DNA of 64,000 nucleotides, taken from the NCBI GenBank assembly GCA_963837715.1, contig CAWIOF010000002.1, positions 744,001 through 808,000 of the forward strand. The letters are read 5' to 3'. The position numbers and the translations under genes were made by a program. The DNA is from JANYLB01 sp963837715 (GTDB taxonomy: Bacteria > Actinomycetota > Acidimicrobiia > IMCC26256 > JANYLB01). The notes below the pieces were generated by a model. That model was not told the origin of the DNA and did not search any database. It saw only the letters and a list, made by a program, of their open reading frames with translations. Position 1 is the first letter of the stretch. Each line of letters starts with the position of its first letter. This document shows, one piece after another, positions 1 to 9,485 of this stretch.

Positions 1-607
1 CCATGCGCATGAGCGCGCCGATCGTGGAGTTGAAGTAGTCGTCTTGGCGCCACATGACGCCCTTCGGCATCCCGGTGGTGCCACCCGTGTAGAGGATGTA
101 CAGATCGTCGCCCGATCGGGCGGGGAAGTCGCGGTCGGGTGACGCCGCCGCGAGGGCGCCTTCGTACTCGACCGCGCCGATCATCGAGAGGTCGTCGTCG
201 GAGTCGTCGTCGATCGACACGAAGGTCTGCAGCTTCGGGCAGTCGGACCGCACCGCGGCGATCCGGGGGATGAACTCGCGACCGTGGACGAGCGCGACGA
301 GGTCGGCGTTGTCGAACAGGTAGCGGAGCTCTGCCTCCACGTAGCGGTAGTTCACGTTGATCGGTACGGCCCGGATCTTCCATGCCGCGAACATCGCTTC
401 GATCCACTCGGTGCCGTTGTACACGTAGATGCCCACGTGGTCGCCCGGCCCGACTCCGTTGGCGGCGAGGTGGTGGGCCAACCGCGTCGTCCGTTCGTCG
501 AGCTCGCGGAAGGTGATGCGACGACTGTCGGCGATCACGGCTTCCCGGTCGGGGACCGCGTCGGAGACGGCTTCGAACAGGTCGGCGAGGTTCCAATGCT
601 GGGTCAC
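1..607 (-). CDS. fadD19: Acyl-CoA synthetase, FadD19-like (N-terminal part; runs off the window)
   Basis: This is an AMP-forming acyl-CoA synthetase; the FadD19 family activates the steroid side-chain acid to its CoA thioester in the cytoplasm. Only the first 202 residues are visible. The nucleotide-binding loop YTGGTTGMPKGVMWR is near residue 173, and the segment LFDNADLVALVH resembles mycobacterial FadD19 as I remember it. I chose the GTG at 607 because the protein then opens TQHWNLADLFEAV, as is usual for the family; an in-frame GTG at 619 is also possible. The steroid genes beside it support the role. The exact substrate is inferred. Confidence 0.82.
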   Translation of the reverse strand, partial: MTQHWNLADLFEAVSDAVPDREAVIADSRRITFRELDERTTRLAHHLAANGVGPGDHVGIYVYNGTEWIEAMFAAWKIRAVPINVNYRYVEAELRYLFDNADLVALVHGREFIPRIAAVRSDCPKLQTFVSIDDDSDDDLSMIGAVEYEGALAAASPDRDFPARSGDDLYILYTGGTTGMPKGVMWRQDDYFNSTIGALMRM

Positions 608-711
608 GGCCGCCCACACTAGGTGGCGCCATGCCGGGAGGCCCGCCCGAATCCGACCCGGCCGGTACGATCCGTCCACCCCGGTCGGGCGTGGGGAACG
701 GAAAGGGGAGG

Positions 712-1888
712 ATGGCCATCGGAACGGCTCGGGACGACGCAGCGGTGCGGGAGCACGCGGAACCGTCACGCCCGGCCGTCGGAACCGGCTGGCCGCCCGT
801 GCTCGCGGCGCTCTCACTCGGGGCTGCGCTCATCCACGCCGCGGTCGCCGCCCAACACGACGGACTCCTCGGTCGGTTGTTCGTCGCGACGGCGCTGGTG
901 CAGGGCGCGTGGGCGCTCGTGGTCGTGGTCCGGCCCCGGACGGGCGTGCTGGTGATCGGCCTGCTCGTCAACCTCGCGGCCCTGCTCGCGTACGTCGCGA
1001 GCCGCACGGTCGGACTGGGGAGCCTCGAGGCGGTCGAACCGTTCGGCACACCCGACGTGGTCTGCGCCGTGCTCGAGGCCGCGATCGTGGTGTCGGTCGC
1101 GTACCTGCTCTCGCCCCGCTCGCTGTTGCCCTCCTACCGTCGCATCGGCCCACTCGCAGCGGGATCGGTGGTCGCGCTCGTGGTGATCGCGGCGGTGCCG
1201 GGTCTCGCCGCGACCAGCGGGGGTCATGCCCACGGGGGTGCGGCGCACGACGCCGGTGCCCACGACGCGGGTGGCGGGCACGACCACGACGCTGCGGGTC
1301 AGAGCAGCTTCGTCCGGGACGCGCAACGCCGGACAGATCAGTTGGTGGCCGAGACCCGACTCGGCGCGGCCCGCTGGCGCGACCCCGAGCAGGCCGAGGC
1401 CGACGGGTTCCGGTGGATCGGCGACGGCCCGTTCCTGCACTACGTCAACTGGAAGTGGGTCGACCAGGCGGGGACCCTGGATCCGCGCCGACCCGAGGCG
1501 CTGGTCTACGCGGCGCGCGCCGACGGCACGACGAAGCTGATCGCGGCCATGTACGTGACGCCCTTCGGCACGACCGCCAGCGAGGTGCCGGCGGTCCAGG
1601 GCGCGAGCTGGCACGACCACGGGAACCTGTGCTGGGACGACTCGATGCGGCTCAGCGGCTACCTCGACGCCTCGGGCGTGTGCCTGCCCGAGGGAACGCT
1701 CAAGGTGCTGCCGCCGATGCTCCACGTGTCGATGGCCGACAACCGGTGCGGTCCGTTCGGCGACGTGGAACAGAGCCGTGATCCCGTCGCCGAGGGCGCG
1801 GTCGCCGCGCCTGCGCGACGCCGGGATCCGCCTCACGACGAAGACCGTGGGCGGCGTCTGTGCCGCGCACCACGCCCACCCGTCGTGA
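712..1888 (+). CDS. Membrane protein with His-rich linker and exported C-terminal domain (frameshifted)
   Basis: The family is not named. About five hydrophobic segments fill residues 25-165. A histidine-rich stretch (HAHGGAAHDAGAHDAGGGHD) follows near residue 170, then a soluble domain with WHDHGNLCWDD and NRCGPF, resembling uncharacterised exported actinobacterial proteins. The reading frame appears broken near 1794-1796. There the frame with good codon use changes, and the new frame ends GGVCAAHHAHPS with a stop at 1886-1888. Removing one G from the GGG run at 1794-1796 joins the two. The ATG at 712 follows AAAGGGGAGG. The histidines suggest metal handling, but this is only a guess. Confidence 0.6.
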
Positions 1889-1930
1889 CCCCGCGACCGG
1901 ACCCCGCGGCCGGACCCCGGGGGAACCCGC

Positions 1931-3124
1931 CTACCGGACCGCGATCACCGACGATCCGTGGCCGAAGAGACCCTGGTTCACGGTGATGCCGGCGGTCGCG
2001 CCGTCGACCTGGCGGTCGCCGGCCTGGCCCCGGAGCTGCCAGGTGAGCTCGCACACCTGGGCGATCGCCTGGGCCGGGACCGCTTCGCCGAAGCAGGCGA
2101 GCCCACCGCTCGGGTTGACCGGCACCCGCCCGCCGATGGTGGTGTCGCCGTCGTTGAGGAGCCGTTCGGCCTCACCTTCCTTGCAGAGGCCGATGTTCTC
2201 GTACCAGTCGAGCTCGAGGGCGGTCGAGAGGTCGTAGACCTCGGCGAGGCTCATGTCGTCGGGGCCGAGGCCGGCCTGCTCGTAGGCCGCGTCCGCGATC
2301 GAGTCGCGGTAGGTGCGCTCGGGGAGCGACACACCGGCGGCGGAGTCGGTCGCGAAGTTCGGCATCTCGATCACGGTGTTCGGGTAGCTGGGGGTGACGG
2401 TCGAGACCGCGGCGATCCGCACCGGTCCGTTCGTGCCCTTCGACTTCGCGTACTCGAGGCTCGAGAGCACGATCGCGGCGGCGCCGTCGCTCGTGGCGCA
2501 GATCTCGAGCAGCCGCAGCGGATCCGACACCATCGGTGATGCCGCGACGTCGGCCTCGGTGACCTCCTTGCGGAAGCGTGCGTAGGGGTTGTGGAGTCCG
2601 TGGCACGCGTTCTTCACCTTGACCTTCGCGAAATCCGACTGGGTCGCGCCGAACACCTCCATGCGGCGCCACGCGTAGAGGCCGAAGTACGTGGGGTTCG
2701 TCGCCCCGAGGAGGCGGAACCGCAGCCAGTCGGGGTCGTCGCCCCGCTCCCCGGCGTTGGGCGCAAGGAACCCCTTGGGGGTCGTGTCGGCACCCACCAC
2801 GAGGGCCACGTCGACGAGACCGGCGAGGATCTGGGCGCGGGCCGAGTTGAGTGCCGTCGCGCCGGAGGCGCACGCCGCGTACGACGAGGAGACCGGTGCT
2901 CCCTGCCAGCCGAGGGCCTGGGCGATCGACGCGCCGGCGACGTAGCCGGGGTAGCCGTTGCGCACCGTCTCGCCGCCGGCGATGAACTGGACGTCGCGCC
3001 AGTCGACGCCGGCATCGTCGAGCGCGGCGCGGGCCGCGACGACGCCGTACTCGACGAAGTTCTTGCCCCACTTCCCCCACGGGTGCATCCCGACCCCGAG
3101 GACGGCGACACCGTCGACGCTCAT
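1931..3124 (-). CDS. Thiolase-fold lipid-transfer protein (Ltp/SCP-x type)
   Basis: This 397-residue protein has the thiolase fold and belongs to the Ltp group, which performs thiolysis or retro-aldol cleavage of steroid acyl-CoA intermediates. It keeps the nucleophile region AACASGATALNSA near residue 87, so it could be a true thiolase, and NPSGG near residue 345. Its ATG overlaps the stop of the DUF35 gene (ATGA). Ltp proteins often need a DUF35 partner, so the two probably form a complex. It is the last gene of the echA20-ipdABC operon. In mycobacteria the thiolase of the ring-C/D pathway is FadA6; this gene may take that place, but I cannot prove it. Confidence 0.8.
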   Translation of the reverse strand: MSVDGVAVLGVGMHPWGKWGKNFVEYGVVAARAALDDAGVDWRDVQFIAGGETVRNGYPGYVAGASIAQALGWQGAPVSSSYAACASGATALNSARAQILAGLVDVALVVGADTTPKGFLAPNAGERGDDPDWLRFRLLGATNPTYFGLYAWRRMEVFGATQSDFAKVKVKNACHGLHNPYARFRKEVTEADVAASPMVSDPLRLLEICATSDGAAAIVLSSLEYAKSKGTNGPVRIAAVSTVTPSYPNTVIEMPNFATDSAAGVSLPERTYRDSIADAAYEQAGLGPDDMSLAEVYDLSTALELDWYENIGLCKEGEAERLLNDGDTTIGGRVPVNPSGGLACFGEAVPAQAIAQVCELTWQLRGQAGDRQVDGATAGITVNQGLFGHGSSVIAVR

Positions 3125-3546
3125 ACGAGCTTCCAGTTCCACATGAGGTGCTCCGCTTCGTCGTCTTCGTACAGCGTCCCGAGCACGAGCTCGACGTCGG
3201 CCCCGACGGTGAGGTCGGCGGGGTCGTCGCCCGCGGCGAGTTGGCCGAGCACGACCATCTGCTCATCGGGCAGCTCCGCCGCGACCACGGTGTAGGGGAC
3301 GAACGGATCGGGGGCGACGTAGGGCGCCGGTGGTTGGTAGTGGTTCGTGGTCCATGACCAGACCCGACCTCGTCGGCCGAGGGTCGTCTCCTCGAGCTCT
3401 TCGGCCGGTGCGGCGGGGTTCCGGGAGAAGGCGAGGCTCTTCGGGAAGAAGACGCTCCCCGTCTCGGCGCCCCGACTCGCGAGGAGCTCCGGTTCGTCGG
3501 CGGTGGTGAACCACCCGTCGACCGCGGGAACTCGCGGCTTCGTCAT
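3121..3546 (-). CDS. DUF35 OB-fold protein, partner of the adjacent Ltp thiolase
   Basis: This protein of 141 residues has the OB-fold acyl-CoA-associated (DUF35) pattern: a tail with PYTVVAAELPDEQMVVLGQL and a closing TLYEDDEAEHLMWNWK. No cysteine zinc-ribbon pairs are visible, unlike the DUF35 protein at 18770-19201. Members of this family bind Ltp thiolases or aldolases and help place the acyl-CoA. The start codon overlaps the ipdC stop and the stop overlaps the thiolase start, so translation of the three is probably coupled. Confidence 0.8.
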   Translation of the reverse strand: MTKPRVPAVDGWFTTADEPELLASRGAETGSVFFPKSLAFSRNPAAPAEELEETTLGRRGRVWSWTTNHYQPPAPYVAPDPFVPYTVVAAELPDEQMVVLGQLAAGDDPADLTVGADVELVLGTLYEDDEAEHLMWNWKLV

Positions 3547-4614
3547 GTCGTGCTCCCATCCAGGCGGCGCAGCGTTGCGTCGGCCTGCTCCATGATGCGT
3601 GCGATCAGTTCGGCCACGGTCGGCAGTTCGTCGATCACGCCCACGTTCTGCCCGGTGGGCAGGATCCCCGCGTCGAGCCGCCCCTCGACCATCGCGGCCC
3701 GGGTCAGCATCGGCGCGTTCGCAGCCATCGCGAGCTGAGCCAGGCTGAGGTCCTGGCTCTTCCGCATGGCGAGGCCCTCTCGCGAGATCGCCGACCGAGG
3801 TTCCGGTGAGCTTGCGGAACTCCAACGCGTTGCGCAACGCGCGGGGGAGCGCGGTGAGGCGACCGGAGCCGGTGAGGTGCTCGATCACGTCGGTGCGGAT
3901 CACGCGCTGCGGATGACCGTCGATCGCGGTGGTCACGACCGTTCCGGTGACGGGCGTCGCGAGGTAGACCGCCTTCACGTCGTCGGGGACGGTGCTCTCG
4001 CGGGTGAGGAGGAAGCGCGTTCCCATCGCGATCCCGGCCGCGCCGTAGGCGAGCGCGGCGACGAGCCCGCGCCCGTCGAAGAAGCCGCCTGCGCCGAGCA
4101 CGGGGATGTCGACCGCCTCGGCGACCTGGGGGAGCAGCAGGCTCGTGGGCACGGTGCCGGTGTGGCCACCGCCCTCGGCACCCTGCGCGATGACGGCGTC
4201 GACGCCCCACGCCGCGACCTTCTCGGCGTGGCGCCGGGCCCCGACCGTGGGCATCACGACCACGCCGGCGTCCTTGAGCTGCTTCACGAGTCGTTCGCCG
4301 GGGGCCTGGGCGAAGCTCGCGACGCGCACGCCCTCGCCCACGATCAGCTTGATCCGGTCGTCGACGTCGGGCTGATCGGAGCGGAGGTTCACGCCGAACG
4401 GCTTGTCGGTGCGTTCCTTCACCGCGTGGATTGCGGTGCGGAGCTCGTCGAGGTCCATGGTCGCCGACGCGAGGATGCCGAGCGCGCCCGCCGCGCTCGT
4501 CGCCGCAGTCAGCCGCGCGCCCGCGACCCACCCCATCCCCGTCTGCACGATGGGGTACTCCACCCCGAACAGCTCACACGCCGGAGTCCGGAGTGGGGCG
4601 GCCAGGATGCTCAC
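3543..4614 (-). CDS. ipdC: IpdC-like flavin-dependent reductase of the steroid ring-C/D pathway (frameshifted)
   Basis: This is an FMN enzyme of the nitronate monooxygenase/2-nitropropane dioxygenase family. It sits directly after ipdAB, as in mycobacteria, where IpdC acts on CoA thioesters made from the steroid C/D rings. Visible motifs include YPIVQTGMGWVAG near the N-terminus, QGAEGGGHTG near residue 135 and GAGGFFDGRG near residue 165. The frame breaks at 3775-3777. Upstream the protein reads TSVGDLAR; the true C-terminus (MRKSQDLSLAQLAMAANAPM and onward) is in another frame. Deleting one base of the CCC run restores LARGLAMRKSQDL. It starts with the GTG at 4614, overlapping the ipdB stop. 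A sequencing error is more likely than a dead gene. Confidence 0.82.
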
Positions 4615-5387
4615 GGGGTGGGGACTTCCTGTTCCCGGAGCGTGTGGGGGTCGACGGTGCGCTGGATGAGCTCGAGCTCGTCGGGCGTCGGATCGCGGGT
4701 GGTGCCCACGTCGTCGGGCACGACCAGGTCGAACCCGGTCGCGGCGACGATCTCGTCGACGCTCACACCGGGATGCACCGAGTGGAGGCGCATCGTGTGG
4801 TCGGGTGTGGCGAAGTCGAGCACCCCGAGGTTGGTGACCACCCGGCGGATCTCGTGGAAGCGCGATGCCTCGGGACCGAGGGCTGCGGCCCGGTCGTAGC
4901 CCACACCGGTGACCACGTCGACCTTCGGCACGAACACCTTGGGTGAGTGGTTCGGGATCCAGTACGACGTGGTGTTCTGGATCGTGTTGCCCGGCGCACC
5001 CCGGAACCCGAGGAGCTGCGCCTTCGGCTGGTCCCATGAACCCACGAACGCGAAGTTCTGGTTCCCGAACCGGTCGATCTGGGAGGCGCCCATCATCACG
5101 TGCCGCCGACCCGACCAGACCATGTCGAACATCGACCGGTACGGGTTCCACGCCTCGACGACCTTCACCGCGTCGGTGGCGCCGACGGGATACGGACCGC
5201 TCACGAACGTCGCCTCACCGTCGGTCATCACGAGATCAGGCTCGAAGCTGGCGCGCGCGACCCGGCCCCCGATCATCGGGATGGTGCCGATCGGGTTGGC
5301 GAGGATCTCGCCGTCGCCCCGGAAGCACTCCGCCACCGCGATCACGCAGTACTCGGAGCGGGTCACGAGATCCGATGCGGTACTCAT
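4611..5387 (-). CDS. ipdB: IpdB, beta subunit of COCHEA-CoA hydrolase
   Basis: This is the 258-residue beta subunit of the IpdAB enzyme, which has a class I CoA-transferase fold but acts as a hydrolase that opens the last carbocyclic steroid ring. Characteristic stretches are IGGRVARASFEPDL near residue 40, MMGASQIDRFGNQN near residue 97 and GFRGAPGNTIQNTTSYWIP near residue 125. The ATG overlaps the ipdA stop, consistent with equal production of the two subunits. Assignment rests on the family pattern and on the echA20-ipdA-ipdB-ipdC order. Confidence 0.92.
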   Translation of the reverse strand: MSTASDLVTRSEYCVIAVAECFRGDGEILANPIGTIPMIGGRVARASFEPDLVMTDGEATFVSGPYPVGATDAVKVVEAWNPYRSMFDMVWSGRRHVMMGASQIDRFGNQNFAFVGSWDQPKAQLLGFRGAPGNTIQNTTSYWIPNHSPKVFVPKVDVVTGVGYDRAAALGPEASRFHEIRRVVTNLGVLDFATPDHTMRLHSVHPGVSVDEIVAATGFDLVVPDDVGTTRDPTPDELELIQRTVDPHTLREQEVPTP

Positions 5388-6235
5388 GTGAGTCCCACCA
5401 CCTTCCGGTACTGGTCGTGGTCGCCGCAGTCGAGGTACTTCGCCTTCCAGGCGTCCCACGCTTCCGCGGTCTTGGCGCTCCCGGCGTACTCCTTCTGGAA
5501 CGCTTCGTCGCGCGGGTAGTCGGGGACGCATTCGGTGAAGTGGGCTCCGAACGGCGCCTCGACGATCCCGTCGGTCATCAGCCGGTTGATCTTCAAGGTC
5601 TGCACCGGCCCGTTCGAGCGCAGGTCTTCCGTGCTCTGCACCTGCTCGACGCTCATGAACCGGCGATCGGCTGCCATGCAGAACAGGTCGTCGAAGTAGG
5701 GATCGACGTTGAGGTACTGGCCGTTGCCGCCGGCGTCGCCGCGGTGCATGTGCACGAGCGCGGCGTCGAGGCGCAGGGCCGGCGCGGCGACGAACGTCTC
5801 GCCGTCGTCGTAGGGCGACATGACGGTGCGGATCTCGTCCTGACGATCCAGCACGTCGGAGCCGAGGCCCACCCGGGTGGGCAGGAACGGCACCCGCCAC
5901 GCGGCGGCCTGGAGGCCGAGGAGGAACATGCCTTCGTCGAGCTCCAGCGTCGAGACGGCGCCGGTCTGGCGGGCGACCCGGAAGTGCGGCTCGAGGGGGA
6001 TCGAGTCGAGCGACACGAACGCGTAGACCACCTTGGTGACCTTGCCCGTCGCGCACAACAACCCGACGTCGGGTCCGCCGTAGCTCACGATGGTGAGGTC
6101 GCGCAGCGACGAGCGGGCGATGGCGCGCACGAGGCTCATCGGCTTGCGCCGGGAACCCCACCCGCCCACGCCGATGGTCATGCCGTCGCGCAGCTCGGCG
6201 ACGACGTCTTCTTCGGTGGTCCGTTTATCGGGCAT
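5384..6235 (-). CDS. ipdA: IpdA, alpha subunit of COCHEA-CoA hydrolase
   Basis: This is the 283-residue alpha subunit partnering IpdB. The CoA-transferase glycine-rich loop GVGGWGSRRKP is near residue 22, and the substrate-side region HMHRGDAGGNGQYLNVDPYF is near residue 164. In the known mycobacterial enzyme the heterodimer hydrolyses a CoA thioester made by EchA20 and opens the C ring. The gene starts 3 bp after the echA20 stop and overlaps ipdB by four bases. Close relatives are glutaconate CoA-transferase subunits, but the neighbours make IpdA the better call. Confidence 0.92.
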   Translation of the reverse strand: MPDKRTTEEDVVAELRDGMTIGVGGWGSRRKPMSLVRAIARSSLRDLTIVSYGGPDVGLLCATGKVTKVVYAFVSLDSIPLEPHFRVARQTGAVSTLELDEGMFLLGLQAAAWRVPFLPTRVGLGSDVLDRQDEIRTVMSPYDDGETFVAAPALRLDAALVHMHRGDAGGNGQYLNVDPYFDDLFCMAADRRFMSVEQVQSTEDLRSNGPVQTLKINRLMTDGIVEAPFGAHFTECVPDYPRDEAFQKEYAGSAKTAEAWDAWKAKYLDCGDHDQYRKVVGLT

Positions 6236-6238
6236 GGC

Positions 6239-7000
6239 TCATCTCGAGGTGTCGGTCTCCCGCTTGGTGACGAAGGCGTCGCGGTGCTCGTCGGCGACGC
6301 CGGAGAGGTTGAGCTCGAACGTGAAGCCCTGCTCGAAGCGGTAGCTGCGCTTCACGTCGATCGGGTCGATGCCGTTCAGCGATTCCTTCGCAGCTCGGAT
6401 CACGACCGGACTCTTCGCCGCGATCTGGTTCGCGACGTCGAACGCGGCGCCGCGGAGCTCGGCCTGGGGGACGACGCGGAGCACCGAGCCGTAGTGGTGC
6501 AGCTCGGCGGCTGTCGCAGTCGCACTCGTGTAGACCATCGCCCGCATCTTGTGCTGGGGGACGAGGCGCGCCAGGTGGGTGGCGGCGCCGAGCGCGCCGC
6601 GGTCGACCTCGGGGAGCCCGAAGGTGGCGTCGTCGGCCGCGACGATCACGTCGGCGTTGCCGACGAGGCCGATGCCGCCGCCCAGGCAGAAGCCGTTCAC
6701 CGCCGCGATCACCGGGACCGCGCATTCGTACACCGCGGCGAACGCGGCGTAACACCCCCGGTTGGCGCCGATCAGGGCGTCGAAGCCCTCCGTGGCCTGC
6801 ATCTCCTTGATGTCGACCCCGGCGTTGAACCCGCGGCCCTCGGCCCGCAGCACCACGACTCGGACCGCAGGATCCTCACCGAGGCCCCGGACGATCGCAG
6901 CGAGCTCGAACCAACCGGCCACGCCCAGCGCGTTCACGGGCGGGTTGTCCATGACGACTTCGGCGACGCCGTGCTCGTCGACCGTGCTCGTGATCGGCAT
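6239..7000 (-). CDS. echA20: EchA20-like crotonase hydrolase of the steroid D ring
   Basis: This 253-residue crotonase-fold enzyme heads the operon. In mycobacteria EchA20 is a CoA-thioester hydrolase that opens the D ring and feeds IpdAB. Visible are the oxyanion-hole segments GRGFNAGVDIKEMQA near residue 57 and NGFCLGGGIGLVGNAD near residue 100, then FGLPEVDRGALG near residue 127. The C-terminal half contains KESLNGIDPIDVKRSYRFEQ, which I recall as typical of the family. The start ATG is at 7000, only ten bases from a palindromic operator at 7011-7025. Confidence 0.9.
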   Translation of the reverse strand: MPITSTVDEHGVAEVVMDNPPVNALGVAGWFELAAIVRGLGEDPAVRVVVLRAEGRGFNAGVDIKEMQATEGFDALIGANRGCYAAFAAVYECAVPVIAAVNGFCLGGGIGLVGNADVIVAADDATFGLPEVDRGALGAATHLARLVPQHKMRAMVYTSATATAAELHHYGSVLRVVPQAELRGAAFDVANQIAAKSPVVIRAAKESLNGIDPIDVKRSYRFEQGFTFELNLSGVADEHRDAFVTKRETDTSR

Positions 7001-7010
7001 CTCGCGCTTT

Positions 7011-7025
7011 CTGATGGGTCGTCAG
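7011..7025. promoter_or_regulatory. Palindromic operator upstream of echA20-ipdABC
   Basis: The sequence CTGATGGGTCGTCAG is an inverted repeat (CTGAC/GTCAG type with one mismatch) ten bases upstream of the echA20 start. The same pattern occurs at 12029, 16136 and 23450, each before a CoA-related gene. It probably binds a TetR-type repressor, equivalent to mycobacterial KstR2 but with a different sequence. Confidence 0.6.
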
Positions 7026-7072
7026 ATACAGCTGCTCACCCTATATCTGGGCGAGGACATCTGGGCGAGGCA

Positions 7073-7153
7073 GGAGAAGAAGCGGAGGCGGCGGTCGCGA
7101 AGCGTGGGACCCGGAACGGGTGAGCGATCGAGTCGCCGCAGCGGATGCGACCA
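7073..7153 (+). repeat. Intergenic two-module repeat, subtype 2
   Basis: Module A' (GGAGAAGAAGCGGAGGCGG) begins at 7073, and module B (GGTGAGCGATCGAGTCGCCG and onward, ending GCGACCA) follows after about 23 bases. Copies with the same layout are at 17353-17554 and 52506-52584, with a partial one at 31891. This copy reads opposite to the flanking minus-strand genes. Confidence 0.7.
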
Positions 7154-7157
7154 GAAA

Positions 7158-7442
7158 TCAGGCGCTCGCGCGCTGCTTCTGGGCGCGCCCGCCGCCGGCG
7201 TAGGCCGAGATGTCGAAGAAGAACCCGAGGGCGACGAAGAACCAGCCGATCCCGCTGACTCCGGCAACCGGCACGTAGGCGAACACGTAGAACAACGTGG
7301 TCCACGGCAGGAAGATCAAGCCGATCAGCGGGAGCAGGAAGCCGCTGAACGCCCGGTCGACGAAGTTCGTGAAGATCCAGGTGAGGAACAACGCGAACCG
7401 GGGTCCGATGGCGAGCAGCGCGGCAATGAGGCAACAACCCAT
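7158..7442 (-). CDS. Small integral membrane protein (94 aa)
   Basis: I do not recognise a named function. The protein has about three hydrophobic segments covering most of residues 3-80 and a short basic tail (GGGRAQKQRASA), resembling small YqaE-like or DUF-type actinobacterial membrane proteins. Its phenylalanine/tyrosine-rich core (WTTLFYVFAYVPV) and high G/C third positions support real coding. It lies 11 bp after the MFS transporter and could be the last gene of the fadE30-ipdF operon. Confidence 0.65.
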   Translation of the reverse strand: MGCCLIAALLAIGPRFALFLTWIFTNFVDRAFSGFLLPLIGLIFLPWTTLFYVFAYVPVAGVSGIGWFFVALGFFFDISAYAGGGRAQKQRASA

Positions 7443-7453
7443 GGGCGCGGAAC

Positions 7454-9074
7454 CTAGCCCGTCTGGTCCGCTGCGTCACTGATGGGTTCGGGCGCCTGGA
7501 GCGGCGCCCCGGGCAGGCTCCGGGTGCCGAGGAACGAGACGAGCACGACGAAGGCCGCGAAGAGGAGACCGGCCTTCAACGCGTCGAGCTGCGACTCTTC
7601 GTAGGCCTCGACGATCGCGTCGGTCTCCCCGGGTGGCAGGCCGGCGTCGTCGGCCGCGGCCCGCACGTCGTCGGCCGGGATGAAGGGCACACCCGCTTCG
7701 AGCTGCACCGACACCTGCTGCTGGGTGGCGTCGCTGATTCGGGCATCCGACGTGATCGTGGTGCCGACGGCGGTGGCGAGACCGCCGATCACGATCGCGC
7801 CCATGAGTGCCGTGCCGAGCGCCGCGCCCAACTGCTGCGCGGTGAACTGCAGCCCGCCGGCCTCGCTGCGGGCGGACTCGTCGACCGACGACTGCACCAC
7901 GTTGCCGAGTTGGGAAGCGAGGAGTCCCATCCCGACACCGAGCACGGCCATTGCGGCGAGGAAGGGGCCGGTGTCGATGTCGGGATCGATCACGGTCAGC
8001 AGGAAGCCGCACGCAACGAGCAGGACGACGAGTCCGAGTCGCACGACGAGTCGCGGGCTGACGCGGGCTGCGAGCCGGGGTGCGAGCGTGGCGGTGAGGA
8101 AGAGGGTGACCGAGACCGGCAGCATCCGCAGCCCGGTCTCGAAGGCGTCGAAGCCCTGCACGATCTGCAGGTAGAGCGGGACGATGAAGAAGACGCCCAT
8201 CATGATGAGGTTCTGGGCGAGGAACATCGACAGCCCGCTGCGCAGCGGTGGGATCTTCAGGTGCGCGAGCCGCACGAGCGGCTCCCGACCGACCCGTTCC
8301 CGGTGGTGCTGCCACTGCACGAAGAGCGCGAGCAACACGCCACCCGCGGCGATCACGAACGGGCGTGAGCGAGAAGCCGAACGGCTCGATCGGCGAGTTG
8401 CGCGGTCGGAGGAAGCCCCAGCTGCTCGACTGGAGCACGCCGTACACGACGAGGCCGAGTCCGGCAGCCGAGAGGGCGCTGCCGACCCAGTCGACCTCGG
8501 TCGGGGGGCCCTCGCGCACCTCGTCGGCCAGGTAGCGCACACCGAACATGATCCCGATCGCGACCACGACCTCGCCTGCGAAGACGAGCCGCCAGCTCAG
8601 GTTCGTGGTCATCCACCCGCCGAGGATCGGGCCCACCGCGATCCCTGCACCGGCGACGCCACCGAGGACACCGAACGCGGCCGCCCGGGCGCGACCCTCG
8701 AAGTTCGTCGCGACGAGTGCGACCATCGCGGGCATCACCAGCGCCGCGCCGATCCCCTCCAGGACCGACCACCCGAGTGCGAGCGAGCCGACGGTCCACG
8801 ACACCGCAGTGAGCGCAGAACCCGTCGCGTAGATGACCATGCCGATGGTGAACGCACGCTTGCGACCCCATCGGTCGCCGAGTTTGCCGCCCGTGATCAT
8901 GAGCGCGGCCATGACCAGTGAGTAGAAGGTGATGACGGCCTGGATCGTGGTGACGTCGGTGTCGAAGTCGGCCACGAGCTGGCTGATCGACACGTTCATC
9001 ACGGCCTGGTCGAGGACCATGAGGAACTGCGCGGCCGCGAGGACCACGAGGACGCGCTTGGAGGCGGTGGTCAT
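7454..9074 (-). CDS. MFS transporter, DHA2 (14-TMS drug/H+ antiporter) type (frameshifted)
   Basis: This is a proton-driven exporter of the DHA2 family, about 539 residues once repaired. The N-terminus has LDQAVMNVSISQLVADF near residue 21 and the MFS loop GGKLGDRWGRKRAF near residue 62. The C-terminal half is in another frame and starts PFVIAAGGVLLALF. The break is a GGG run at 8361-8363 on the plus strand; dropping one base gives SLTPFVIAAGG. The gene starts 3 bp after the MaoC gene, within the fadE30-ipdF operon, so it may export a steroid intermediate or relieve its toxicity. That role is inference. Confidence 0.82.
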
Positions 9075-9077
9075 CGG

Positions 9078-9485
9078 CTACGACACGACGAACGTCATCC
9101 AGCCCCTGACCACGACAGTGCCCTCCTGATTCTTCGCCTGGAGCGCGAGGTCGACGCGCTGCTGCCCGTCTTCTTCGTACTCGCGCTCGACCTCGCCGTC
9201 CACCGTCAACGTGTCGTCGGGCCACACCCGCTCGGTCCACCGCACCCGCGATCGCCGCACGTTGCGCGGGCCGAGCCAGTCGGTCGCCCACGTGGTGACG
9301 AGTCCGGCCGGGAGCATCCCGACCACGAGCGGGGCGTCGTAGCCGGCCTCGCGCGCGAATGGCTCGTCGTGGTGGATCGGCTGGAAGTCGCCCGACGCGC
9401 CCTGGTACCGGACGATGTCGGTGCGGGTGATGGGCCCGAAGACCAGCGGCGGCGGGGGAGCGGGGAGATCACTCACCGGCTCCAT
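9078..9485 (-). CDS. MaoC-type hot-dog enoyl-CoA hydratase, catalytic subunit
   Basis: This 135-residue single hot-dog protein carries the hydratase motif GDFQPIHHDEPFAREAGY near residue 33, with the Asp/His pair of R-specific hydratases, and VVGML near residue 54. Together with the next gene upstream (9523-9984) it probably forms a heteromeric hydratase of the two-subunit actinobacterial kind. I chose the ATG at 9485. An ATG-less extension to 9518 would encode only repeat-derived residues (SDRGDAAERP). Its place beside ipdF and fadE30 suggests hydration of an unsaturated steroid-derived acyl-CoA. Confidence 0.82.
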   Translation of the reverse strand: MEPVSDLPAPPPPLVFGPITRTDIVRYQGASGDFQPIHHDEPFAREAGYDAPLVVGMLPAGLVTTWATDWLGPRNVRRSRVRWTERVWPDDTLTVDGEVEREYEEDGQQRVDLALQAKNQEGTVVVRGWMTFVVS

